From Kitasatospora xanthocidica (GTDB lineage: Bacteria > Actinomycetota > Actinomycetes > Streptomycetales > Streptomycetaceae), in NCBI RefSeq assembly GCF_014656195.1, contig NZ_BNBY01000002.1:404351-468350 (forward strand): a stretch of DNA of 64,000 nt, in the 5' to 3' direction. Below the pieces are notes generated by a model. It saw only the letters and a program-made list of their open reading frames with translations, was not told the origin of the DNA and ran no database searches. Below, one piece after another: positions 51,141 to 59,430 of this stretch (position 1 is its first letter; each line of letters begins with the position of its first letter). Made by a program: the position numbers and the translations under genes.

Positions 51141-54100
51141 CGGCGGGCCTTCCTGCGCTTGCCGGTCTGGAGCTCTTCGTATCCGGGGGCGTCGCCGTCG
51201 AGGGTGCGCTGCCAGGCCCGGGCGAACAGTTCGGGGACGGGCAGGTGCGCCAGCACCGGCTGGTAGGCGGACAGTTCGTACAGGCCGGCCTTCCAGGTCT
51301 CGGCGGGCAGCGCGGGGGACTTGGCCTCCTGCCAGCCGCCGGGCAGGAAGAGGCTCCGGCCGGCCCGGGACCGCTTGGCCTCCAGCACCAGGCCAGTGGC
51401 GGCGAGTTCGGCGCGGGCCCGCTTCAGCCGGGCGGGCTTCCAGCCCGTCCAGCGGGCGGCGTTGCGGTCGGTGGGGTCGGGCAGGGCGAGCAGCTGGAGG
51501 TAGAGCGTGGCCGCGTCCTCGCCGAGGTCGTGGGTGCGGGCCACCTCGGCGACCAGGCCGGGGGTGGAGACCAGCGGGTTCTGCAGCCAGGCCGGGCCGT
51601 CGCCGGCGCCGTCCGCCGTCACGGTGGCGGCGGAGTCGGCCAGGCGCTCCGGCTCGCCGCCCAGGACGGCGGCGACGGCGGTCCGCTCCAGGGCGAACCC
51701 GTAGCTGTCGGTGAGCCCGCCGAGCAGTTCCAGCAGCGGGTCGTCCGGGCCGGTGAGGGCGGCCGGGCGCAGCCAGATCCGCTCGTACTCCTCGTGGTCC
51801 GGGCTGAGGACGAGTGCCGGGCCGCAGCGGACCAGCCCGTCCGGGTCGGCGCCGCCCTGGGCGGGCAGGCCGAAATGGGTGCGCAGCACGGCGGACACCG
51901 GGGCGCCCTTGGGGGTGTGGAGCAGGCCGAGGTCGAGCAGCAGCTCCGGGTCGGCCAGGCGCTCGCGCAGCGCGGCGGCGGCCGGGCGCAGCAGCGGGCG
52001 CAGCGGGCTGTCGACGGGCAGGTGGTAGGCGAGCCAGCGCAGCGCGTCGACCGCCCGGTCCAGCGCACCGGACTCGGGCACCGCGGTGAGGTCCTCGGGG
52101 ACGAGCCGGGGTGCGGCCAGGTGCTCGCGGCTGAGCCGGAAGCCGGTGGTGCGGGTCAGCCACGGGGTGTGCCCGGGGTTGAGCACCGCCTCGATGGTGT
52201 CGATGGACACGCCCTGGACGGTGGTGAGGGCCTCCTCGGGGAGGGTGACGAGCCGTCCGAAGCGGCGGATCCAGGCCTCGGCGCCGGCGGTGAGGTCGGG
52301 GCCCTCGGTCCAGAGCGTCTTCGGGTCGGCGGGGAGCAGGGCGCCCCAGACCTCGGCGAGGCCGGCGTGCTCGTGTCCGCGCAGCCAGGCCCGGGCGGCC
52401 CGGACCTCGGCGGGCTTGTAGCCGTACTCGGCGGGCAGCTCGGCGTTGCCCCAGTGCAGGAGGCCGGAGGGCGGGCTGAGCAGCAGGGTGGCGCGGGCGG
52501 TGCCGATGCCGGTGAGTTCGGAGAAGGCGGCGGCGCGGGCCGCGTCCCACGGGAGGCCGTCGTGCAGGGCGGCGACCCGCCGGAACTCGGCGGTCCAGGC
52601 GGCGGTGACCCGCTCCTCGGTGCTCCGCTCCTCGACGGTGGTGAAGTGCGCGACGGGGCCGAACTCCCCGCTCGGATCGTGGTCGACGGCGAGCCAGTGC
52701 ACGGTGCCGTCGGTGAACTGGCGCCGGTGGCCGAGGATGACGACGGTGCGGTCTCCGTGGCGCAGCACCTCGCCCTGGCGGTGGGTGGCCGGCCGGTCGC
52801 TCGTGGCGCCCTGCGGGGCCTCGGCGAGGACGATCTCGCGCAGGGTGGCGCCGCGGTCGGCGAGCGGGCCCTTGGTGAGTTCGCCGAGCAGCAGGACCAG
52901 GCTGGAGCGGTGGCCCGGCCGGGTGAGCGGGGCGGCCACGGCGTGGGCCAGGACGTCGATCCGGCCGAGCAGGTGCAGCCAGCCGTGGTTGGCGTCGCCG
53001 CCCTGCAGGGTGAGGGTCGTCGGGGTGCTCCAGCCGTCGCCGCCGGCGGCGGGCGGGGCGGCCAGCGCGGCGGTGACGGCGCGCAGGTTGTTGAGCACCC
53101 AGCAGCGGTCGGAGCTGCCCCAGCTGCTGCCGAAGCCACCGGTGTGGGGCAGGACGGCGACGACGGCGTCGCGCAGCTCGTCGTCCCGGCCGTGCTCGGG
53201 CCGCCACTCGGCGGCCTCCGCCTTGGTGGGGCGTTCGGCGTCCGGCTGCGGGACGAAGCGGGCGACCCGGTCCAGCAGGTCGGCGGCGGCCCGGGCGAGC
53301 CCGGCGACGCCGGCGAGCAGCAGCGGGTGGGCGATCCCGGACAGGGCGCCGCCGACCTCCTCGACCGGCAGGGTGTTGCGGGCCTCGCCGCGCTGGGCGA
53401 GCGGGCGCCGGACGCCCTGGACGGTCAGCCAGCGCTGTTCGTCCTCCGGGACGGGCGTGGCGTCGACGGGCCAGGCGAGGTCGATCAGGCCGGCCGCCTG
53501 TTCGGTGGTCAGTTCGCGCAGCACGCGCGATCCGGCCTCGTCGCGGGGGCGCAGGGCGTGCCAGTGGTCGTACGGCGGGACGAGTGCGGTGCCGGCGGCG
53601 GAGAGGTCGCCGGACCGGCAGGGGCGCAGGTCGGCGGTGCGGTCGGCGCGGTCGGCGAGATCGGGCAGGTTGAGGGAGAGGTGTTCGCCGCCGGGGCGGC
53701 TGACCACCGGGCCGGCCTCGCCGGGCAGGGCGAGCCGGCCGACCGGGAGGGTGTCCGGTTCGCGGCGCCCGTCCAGCGGCAGGACGATGCGCTGCCCGTC
53801 GGCGGTGAAGGCGGTGACGGCGCGGCCGGGATCGCTGCGGACCCAGTGGCCGAGCACGGTGCCGTCGGTGCCGAGCGGGGTCCGCTCCAGGCCGGGCTGC
53901 AGCGGCAGCAGCCGGGTGCTGCCTTCGAGGAGTCGGCCGGCCGCGGCGGTGGCGGCGATCACGGGCGGTTCGGCCGCGCGGCCCAGGGTGCCGGTGGCCG
54001 GGTCGAGTTCGCGCAGGACGGGGCCGTCCGTGCCGTGGCGCAGCGTCCAGTAGCCGGTGCCGTCACCGAGGACGGGGTGTTCGTGGGGCATCCGGGTGTC

Positions 54101-56221
54101 GCCGGGGTGCAGCGGGCGCTCGCCGGTGGTGCGGCCGCCGCCGGGCAGCGGGAGGGACGGCGCCTCCGGGAAGCGCTCGCCGTAGTGGTAGCCGGCGATC
54201 GTGCCGCCCTCGAGTTCGAAGGTCTCGCCCGGGCGGCCGGACCAGTACGCCGTCTGCTTGCCGTCCTCGTACCAGGCGACCAGGAGTTCGCCGTCGACCA
54301 GGCGCAGCCGGGGCCGGTTCCAGTTCTCCGTCAGCTTGGGCAGGCGCAGGGTGTGCTCCAGCAGAACGCCCTGCGGGCCGACCACGACGGCGCGGTCGAG
54401 GCGGGCGAGGATCAGGTACGGCCAGGCGTCCTCGACGATCAGGCCGGTCAGGCCGCGGGTGCGCAGGCCGGGGGCGGTGACCGGCGGGGCGTCGTCGGCG
54501 GGCGGGTCGGCGAGCGCGGCGAGCGCGTCCTCCAGGGCGGGCCAGCCGAGTTCGTCCAGGATGCCGGTGGTGAGGGCGCGGGCGAGCAGGCCGGTGACGT
54601 CGAGCGCGGCGATCTTCTCGGCGGCGGCCGGGGCGACCGTGCGGATGGCGGTGCGGTGCTGGCTGAGCGAGCGGACCAGGTCGGCGGCGCCGGCCAGGCC
54701 TCGGGCGGCGGTGACCTCTCCGGCGCGCTCCTCGGCCCACTCCGCGAACAGCTCGTCCAGCAGCGGCAGCACGGCCGCCTGGCGCTTGACGGCCGTCTCC
54801 CAGGCGGCGGGGGCGGCCCGGCGCAGCAGCGGCCGGTAGCGGGTGTCGGCGGCCACCGCGGCGAGGCCGGCGTTGTCGGGGCCGGACTGCCCGACCCAGT
54901 CGCGCAGGTCGAAGCCGAGCCCGGGCGGCGGGTCGGCCACCGGAACGCCCGCGGCCAGCAGGAGGTCGAGCAGGTCGAGCCGGGTGTGGCTGGCGCGGAT
55001 GCCGGTGAAGAGGTCCACCGGGACGGCGTCGGCGCGCAGCCGCTCGGTCATCCGGCCGGCCAGGGCGAGGGTGGCCGGGCAGCTGGGACGGCTGCGCCAG
55101 CCGCGGCCGAGGTGGTGGCACCAGCGCTGGAGCCAGGCGGCGGCGGGCTCGGCGCCCTCGGCGCGGGGGCCGGTGAGCAGTTCCTCGGCGCCCGTCCCGG
55201 CGAGGACCTCCAGCCAGGCGGTGTCGTGCGGGGAGGAGTCGGAGGCGGCCGGGTCGGGCAGCAGCTCCAGCAGCCGGGTGCGGACCCCGGCGTCGTTCCT
55301 GCCCAGCTCGATCAGCGCGCCGTGCCAGGACTTCCAGAAGGCGGCGGGCGCCCGGTTGACCGCGGGGGCGGCCAACAGCTCGGCGAGCAGCGCGTGTTCG
55401 TGCTCGGTGCGGTCCAGTCCGGCGGCCCGGATCAGCGCGCGGGCGTCCTCGGCGACGCCGGCGTACGGGGCCATGCCGGCCGCGGAGCGCTCGGTGCACA
55501 GCTGGCGGAAGCGCTGCCAGGCGGTCAGCGGGTCGAGCCGCTGGGCGAGCTCCTTGACGTACTGGCGCAGGGACTTGACGGTGAGCGCACCGGCGAGGGC
55601 GAACTCCAGGAAGACGGCGCGCAGCCGCTCCTCGTCGACCGTCAGGCCGTGGGTGCGCTCGGCTTCGCGGGCCTTGCCGAACCAGGCGGCGGCGTAGGTC
55701 TGGTTGCCGTGGCCGAGGAAGATCCGGCCGACCTCCTCGCAGAAGGTGGGCAGGAAGTGCGGGACGGCGCGCCCGAGCCGGGTGACGAGCGCGTCGAAGC
55801 CGTCCTTGGCGGCGCCGGGCTTGCCGGCCGCCTGGCGGGCCAGCCGCTCCATCTCCTTGACCAGGGCGAGCGCGTGGTGGCCGTTGGCCGGGTCGTGGAC
55901 CAGCGCCCAGGCGGGGAAGCCGAGCGCCTCCTGGCGCACCTGGCCGACCTCGGAGGGGTCGCTGTCGGGCGCCAGGCCGAGGAAGTCGACGGCGAGGTCC
56001 TCGGCCCGCCCGAGCGCGCCGGGGACCAGCCGGACGATCCGGCGGCCGTCGAGCGCGGGGTGGGTGTAGCCGCGGGCGGTGAGCACGTCGGCGACGCCGT
56101 CGGGGCGGCCGGCGCCGGGCAGGGTGCCGACCGGAAGCACGGCGCCGGCGTCGAGCAGCGCCTCGGGCGTCGGGGCCGCGGCCGGGCCGGTGGTGGCGGT
56201 GGTGACGGTGGTGGCGGTCAT
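51137..56221 (-). CDS. Large uncharacterised protein of the MoxR-vWA operon
   Basis: 1694 residues, start ATG 56221 overlapping the DUF4132 stop (ATGA). I do not recognise a full-length family. Residues about 100-600 are helical, HEAT/ARM-like (FPAWALVHDPANGHHALALVKEMERLARQAAG; FWKSWHGALIELGRNDAGVRTRLLELLP). About 650-950 are beta-rich with propeller-like turns (LLVAWYEDGKQTAYWSGRPGE; GYWTLRHGTDGPVLRELDPATG). The C-terminus (ARWTGWKPARLKRARAELAATGLVLEAKRSRAGRSLFLPGG) looks like a winged helix. There is no signal or membrane segment. Its position between DUF4132 and the MoxR ATPase suggests it is the scaffold or client of the complex; E. coli YehI fills that position but I cannot show homology. 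Confidence 0.85.
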   Translation of the reverse strand: MTATTVTTATTGPAAAPTPEALLDAGAVLPVGTLPGAGRPDGVADVLTARGYTHPALDGRRIVRLVPGALGRAEDLAVDFLGLAPDSDPSEVGQVRQEALGFPAWALVHDPANGHHALALVKEMERLARQAAGKPGAAKDGFDALVTRLGRAVPHFLPTFCEEVGRIFLGHGNQTYAAAWFGKAREAERTHGLTVDEERLRAVFLEFALAGALTVKSLRQYVKELAQRLDPLTAWQRFRQLCTERSAAGMAPYAGVAEDARALIRAAGLDRTEHEHALLAELLAAPAVNRAPAAFWKSWHGALIELGRNDAGVRTRLLELLPDPAASDSSPHDTAWLEVLAGTGAEELLTGPRAEGAEPAAAWLQRWCHHLGRGWRSRPSCPATLALAGRMTERLRADAVPVDLFTGIRASHTRLDLLDLLLAAGVPVADPPPGLGFDLRDWVGQSGPDNAGLAAVAADTRYRPLLRRAAPAAWETAVKRQAAVLPLLDELFAEWAEERAGEVTAARGLAGAADLVRSLSQHRTAIRTVAPAAAEKIAALDVTGLLARALTTGILDELGWPALEDALAALADPPADDAPPVTAPGLRTRGLTGLIVEDAWPYLILARLDRAVVVGPQGVLLEHTLRLPKLTENWNRPRLRLVDGELLVAWYEDGKQTAYWSGRPGETFELEGGTIAGYHYGERFPEAPSLPLPGGGRTTGERPLHPGDTRMPHEHPVLGDGTGYWTLRHGTDGPVLRELDPATGTLGRAAEPPVIAATAAAGRLLEGSTRLLPLQPGLERTPLGTDGTVLGHWVRSDPGRAVTAFTADGQRIVLPLDGRREPDTLPVGRLALPGEAGPVVSRPGGEHLSLNLPDLADRADRTADLRPCRSGDLSAAGTALVPPYDHWHALRPRDEAGSRVLRELTTEQAAGLIDLAWPVDATPVPEDEQRWLTVQGVRRPLAQRGEARNTLPVEEVGGALSGIAHPLLLAGVAGLARAAADLLDRVARFVPQPDAERPTKAEAAEWRPEHGRDDELRDAVVAVLPHTGGFGSSWGSSDRCWVLNNLRAVTAALAAPPAAGGDGWSTPTTLTLQGGDANHGWLHLLGRIDVLAHAVAAPLTRPGHRSSLVLLLGELTKGPLADRGATLREIVLAEAPQGATSDRPATHRQGEVLRHGDRTVVILGHRRQFTDGTVHWLAVDHDPSGEFGPVAHFTTVEERSTEERVTAAWTAEFRRVAALHDGLPWDAARAAAFSELTGIGTARATLLLSPPSGLLHWGNAELPAEYGYKPAEVRAARAWLRGHEHAGLAEVWGALLPADPKTLWTEGPDLTAGAEAWIRRFGRLVTLPEEALTTVQGVSIDTIEAVLNPGHTPWLTRTTGFRLSREHLAAPRLVPEDLTAVPESGALDRAVDALRWLAYHLPVDSPLRPLLRPAAAALRERLADPELLLDLGLLHTPKGAPVSAVLRTHFGLPAQGGADPDGLVRCGPALVLSPDHEEYERIWLRPAALTGPDDPLLELLGGLTDSYGFALERTAVAAVLGGEPERLADSAATVTADGAGDGPAWLQNPLVSTPGLVAEVARTHDLGEDAATLYLQLLALPDPTDRNAARWTGWKPARLKRARAELAATGLVLEAKRSRAGRSLFLPGGWQEAKSPALPAETWKAGLYELSAYQPVLAHLPVPELFARAWQRTLDGDAPGYEELQTGKRRKARR

Positions 56222-57075
56222 GCCGCGTCCTCCCCTTCGATGGTGCGGCCGGCGTACAGGGCGGCGGCCATCCGCATGCCCTCGGACCAGGCGACCGGTC
56301 CGACCTCCCTGAGCGGCAGGGCCCGGCCGTCGGGGCCCGCCCAGCTGAGCGCGCCGGTCTCGCACGCGTCGTACTCGTAGTAGTCGCCGACCCAGACCCG
56401 GGCCTCGACCGTCCGGCCGCCCTCGGTGACCGACTGGACCGCGGAGCCGCCGCGGACCCGGCAACCGAGCCGGTTGCAGCGGCCGACCAGCTCGCGCAGC
56501 TCGCGGTAGCGGCCGCCGGCGTAGGTGGTGACCTCGGTGCCGCCCGGCAGCTCCTCCGGCCGGTGCCAGACCTCGCGGTAGAGCTGCTGGACGCGCTGGG
56601 AGACGCCGAGCTCGACGGCGAACTCGCGCAGCTCGTCGAGGTCCTCCAGGAGGACCGGGTGGGGTATCAGGACCTCGCCGTCGGTGAGCCGGACGGTGTC
56701 GCCGTCCAGGTCGACCAGGCCGAGGCCGCGCTCGGCGTCCGCGCCGCGCAGGAAGCCGGCGACCGCGCCGTCCGTGCCGGTGACCACCAGGTCGCGCAGC
56801 ACGGCCTGCCAGGCCTCGTCCGGCCACACGGCGGTGATCACCGCGGCGGGCACCGGCAACGAGCGGACCATCCAGCGCTCGACGTCGTCCAGGCAGCTCC
56901 GCTCGTGCGCGGCCAGCCACTCCGCGAGCTGCTTCAGCTGGGTGACGACCGGGTCGTCACCCAGCTTCGACGGAAGGGACTTGAGGTCCCGGCCGGCCGC
57001 GTTGCGGCAGACCACCCGGCCCTCCCCGTCGAGCGTGACGCGGTACCCTCCCGCGCCCGTCTCCACCCATGCCAC
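56218..57075 (-). CDS. DUF4132 (MolR-like) domain protein
   Basis: 285 residues, GTG 57075 with GGAGGAG 8 nt upstream. The opening GGYRVTLDGEGRVVCRNAAGRDLKSLP followed by DDPVVTQLKQLAEWL, and later VRLTDGEVLIPHPVLLEDLDELREFAVELGVSQRVQQLYREVW, match the DUF4132 domain of MolR/YehI-like proteins, but only the C-terminal domain is present (whole family members run to 700-1200 residues). First gene of the five-gene operon under the RecA-NDp-type promoter at 57147-57169. Its function is unknown; in E. coli relatives were linked to molybdate regulation, on weak grounds. Confidence 0.8.
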   Translation of the reverse strand: MAWVETGAGGYRVTLDGEGRVVCRNAAGRDLKSLPSKLGDDPVVTQLKQLAEWLAAHERSCLDDVERWMVRSLPVPAAVITAVWPDEAWQAVLRDLVVTGTDGAVAGFLRGADAERGLGLVDLDGDTVRLTDGEVLIPHPVLLEDLDELREFAVELGVSQRVQQLYREVWHRPEELPGGTEVTTYAGGRYRELRELVGRCNRLGCRVRGGSAVQSVTEGGRTVEARVWVGDYYEYDACETGALSWAGPDGRALPLREVGPVAWSEGMRMAAALYAGRTIEGEDAA

Positions 57076-57146
57076 GGCCGTACTCCTCCCACCCGGGAAC
57101 CCCCCGGGAACCACGTCTCGATCACCTGCTGACCAGCGATGCGAGG

Positions 57147-57169
57147 AACGTAGCGAGGCGCACTGACAA
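57147..57169 (-). promoter_or_regulatory. RecA-NDp (PafBC-type) DNA-damage promoter
   Basis: Read on the minus strand: TTGTCAGTG (57161-57169), exactly 8 nt CGCCTCGC, then TACGTT (57147-57152). This matches every fixed position of the actinobacterial RecA-NDp consensus TTGTC(A/G)GTG-N8-TAnnnT, the LexA-independent DNA-damage promoter used with the PafBC activator. The expected start of transcription, near 57140, gives a leader of about 65 nt before the GTG at 57075. It is the only such match I found in an intergenic region of the window. Confidence 0.75.
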
Positions 57170-57280
57170 CGCGACGGGCGGGGTGGAGGCGGGTGGCCGG
57201 GTGGGGAGCTCAAACCCCTCGAACGAGTGAACGAAGCCGCTCAGGTCCCAACTCCGGTACGGCTCAGGACAGGGGTCGGC

Positions 57281-57369
57281 TCAGGACCCGGGCACGCCGA
57301 GCCCCAGGACACGGGCACGGCTCAGAACGCGCCCACGGCTCAGGGCGCGGGCACGCCGAGCCGCAGGAT
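57281..57369. repeat. Duplicated 3' end of the sugar dehydrogenase gene
   Basis: A 30-bp segment covering the stop codon and last codons of the dehydrogenase gene (57340-57369) recurs 59 bp downstream at 57281-57310 with 26/30 identity, with partial GCTCAG...GGGCACG copies in between. It looks like an old tandem duplication of the gene's end. Confidence 0.7.
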
Positions 57370-58419
57370 GCGGTCGTCACCCGGGCGCGGCTCACCGCGG
57401 CCGTCGGTGTTGCCGGTGGCGAGCAGCAGCGTGCCGTCCCGGTCGGTGACGACCGTGCGCAGCCGCCCGTAGGCGCCGTCGAGGTAGGACTGCGGGCTGC
57501 CCGCGAGGTGGTCTCCCTCGACCGGGACGCGCCAGAGCCGGGTGCCGCGCAGGGCGGCCGTCCACAGGGCTCCGCCGGCGTACGCGAGCCCGCTCGGGGA
57601 CGCCTCGGCCGGCTTCCACTGGGCGACGGGGTCGATGTAGTCGGCCCGGTCGCCGATGCCCTCGACGACGGGCCAGCCGAAGTTGCCGCCGGGCCGGATC
57701 AGGTTGAGCTCGTCCCAGGTGTCCGCTCCGAACTCGCAGGCCCAGAGCCGGCCTTCGCCGTCCCAGGCGAGGCCCTGCACGTTGCGGTGGCCGTACGAGT
57801 AGACCGGCGAGCCGGGGAAGGGGTTGCCCGGGGCCGGGGCGCCGTCGGCCGTGAGTCGGAGGATCTTGCCGCCCAGTGAACCTTTGTCCTGGGCGATGTG
57901 GGAGTCGCTGCTGTCGCCGGTGCCCGCGTAGAGCAGGCCGTCCGGGCCGAAGGCGATCCGGCCGCCGTTGTGCCGCGGCCCGTGCGGGATTCCGCTCAAC
58001 AGTACGGCCGGCGCGTCGAGTTGGGCTCCGACGGGCCGCTCGGGGTGGTAGCCGAAGCGGACGATGCGATTGTCCTCGGCGGTGCTGAAGTAGGCGTACA
58101 CGAGGTGGTCGTCGGCGAAGGACGGGGAGAGGGCGAGGCCGAGCAGTCCGCCCTCTCCTCCGGCCGTCACGCCGGGTACGGTGCCCGCCTCGGTCTTCGT
58201 CCCGCCGGTCACGGCGACCCGGACGATCCGGGCGGTGTCCCGCTCCGAGACCAGCAGGTCGCCACCGGGCAGCACGGCCACGCCCCACGGCACCGCCAGC
58301 CCGTCCGCGACGGTGGCGCGCACGGTCGGACCGGCCACAGGCTCGGGTCGGGACGCGGGCGAGCAGGCGGCGGCGCCGACCAGCGCGGCCAGCAGCAGGG
58401 CGGCGAGACGACGGTGCAC
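57340..58419 (-). CDS. PQQ-type sugar dehydrogenase (GSDH) lipoprotein
   Basis: 359 residues, GTG 58419 with GGAGAGG upstream. Lipoprotein signal ending in GAAAC (Cys19). A six-bladed beta-propeller of the glucose/sorbosone dehydrogenase family follows: WGVAVLPGGDLLVSERD, GLLGLALSPSFADDHLVYAYFST, GPRHNGGRIAFGPDGLLYAGTGD, GHRNVQGLAWDGEGRLWACEFG and GRLRTVVTDRDGTLLLATGNTDGRG. The catalytic His (PRHNGGR) is present. Whether it carries PQQ in this host is not known. It acts outside the membrane. It lies upstream of, and on the same strand as, the MoxR-vWA operon but with its own 3' end and a 264-bp gap. Confidence 0.92.
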   Translation of the reverse strand: MHRRLAALLLAALVGAAACSPASRPEPVAGPTVRATVADGLAVPWGVAVLPGGDLLVSERDTARIVRVAVTGGTKTEAGTVPGVTAGGEGGLLGLALSPSFADDHLVYAYFSTAEDNRIVRFGYHPERPVGAQLDAPAVLLSGIPHGPRHNGGRIAFGPDGLLYAGTGDSSDSHIAQDKGSLGGKILRLTADGAPAPGNPFPGSPVYSYGHRNVQGLAWDGEGRLWACEFGADTWDELNLIRPGGNFGWPVVEGIGDRADYIDPVAQWKPAEASPSGLAYAGGALWTAALRGTRLWRVPVEGDHLAGSPQSYLDGAYGRLRTVVTDRDGTLLLATGNTDGRGEPRPGDDRILRLGVPAP

Positions 58420-58500
58420 CGCGGGACCTCTCCGTGGGCGGCGGGGGTGGCTTCAGGACACCACACCCGCCCCCGGCCGGCCCGCCGCCCCGCCCTCACG

Positions 58501-58580
58501 CCGCCCCACTGTCACACCGCCGGTGCCCGGGGCACGACCACCGCCCCACCGTCACACCGCCGGTGCCCGGGGCACGACCA
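58501..58580. repeat. 40-bp tandem duplication spanning an ABC ATPase stop codon
   Basis: Units 58501-58540 and 58541-58580 differ at one base (T/C at unit position 10). The second unit carries the last nine codons and the stop (58552-58554) of the minus-strand siderophore ATPase; the first is a non-coding copy just downstream. The near identity implies a recent event. Confidence 0.9.
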
Positions 58581-59334
58581 CCGGCGCACCGTCGCCCGGC
58601 GCCGTCAGCACGTGGCTGTCGATGTCGTACAGCGCCCGCACCAGCGGCGCGTCCACCACCTCGCGCGGCGGCCCGCAGGCCACCACCGCGCCGTCGCGCA
58701 GGGCGACCAGCAGATCGGCGTAGCGGGCGGCCGCCGCCAGGTCGTGCAGCACCATGACCACCGTCCGGCCGCCCGCCGCGACCTGGCGGACCAGCTCCAG
58801 CACCTCCACCGCGTGCCCGAGGTCGAGCGCGCTGGTCGGCTCGTCGAGCAGTACGACCGGGGTGTCCTGGGCGAGCACCATGGCGAGCCAGCAGCGCTGG
58901 CGCTGGCCGCCGGAGAGGCGGTCCAGGCGGCGGTCGGCGAGCTCCTCGACCCCGGTGGCGCGCAGGGCCTCGGCGGTGACCCGCTCGTCGTCCGGCGACC
59001 ACTGCCGGAACAGGCCCTGGTGCGGGTGGCGGCCGTAGCGGACGAGTCCGGCGACGGTCACCGCCTCGGGCGCCTGCGGGCTCTGCGGCAGCAGGGCGAT
59101 CCGGTGCGCGGCCTGACGCGGGCGCAGCCGCCACACGTCCTCGCCGCCGACCAGGACCCGTCCGCCGTCCGGCCGGTGCAGCCGGGCGACGGCGCGCAGC
59201 AGGGTGGACTTCCCGCAGCCGTTCGGCCCGACCACCGCCACCACCTGCCCGGCGGGGACGGTGAGGTCGACCCCGCCGAGCACCGGGCGCCCCGGGCCGT
59301 AGCCCGCGGTGAGCCCCTCGATCGTCAGCTCCAC
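58552..59334 (-). CDS. Iron-siderophore ABC transporter ATPase
   Basis: 260 residues, GTG start at 59334. Walker A GPNGCGKSTLL, Q-loop ALLPQSPQAPE, signature LSGGQRQRCWLAMVLAQ, Walker B PVVLLDEPTSALD and H-loop VLHDLAAA, followed by a typical FepC/FecE tail. It powers the siderophore importer whose fused permease and binding protein are next to it. It is 96 bp downstream of the binding-protein gene on the same strand. The stop codon lies in a 40-bp tandem duplication. Confidence 0.94.
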   Translation of the reverse strand: MELTIEGLTAGYGPGRPVLGGVDLTVPAGQVVAVVGPNGCGKSTLLRAVARLHRPDGGRVLVGGEDVWRLRPRQAAHRIALLPQSPQAPEAVTVAGLVRYGRHPHQGLFRQWSPDDERVTAEALRATGVEELADRRLDRLSGGQRQRCWLAMVLAQDTPVVLLDEPTSALDLGHAVEVLELVRQVAAGGRTVVMVLHDLAAAARYADLLVALRDGAVVACGPPREVVDAPLVRALYDIDSHVLTAPGDGAPVVVPRAPAV

Positions 59335-59430
59335 GTCGTCAGCTCCATGCCGTCAGCTCCACCTCGTCGACTCGATGCCGTCGGCTCCGCGTCGTCGGCT
59401 CCATGGCAGCTCCCCCGCCCCGCCGCGCGC

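Noticed and set aside
51245..56380. A 1711-codon open frame on the plus strand opposite the large MoxR-operon gene
   Set aside because: Antisense shadow produced by high G/C third positions: its translation is Gly/Ala/Glu/Gln-rich low complexity with no domain, whereas the minus strand frame has overlapping operon starts and sensible folds.
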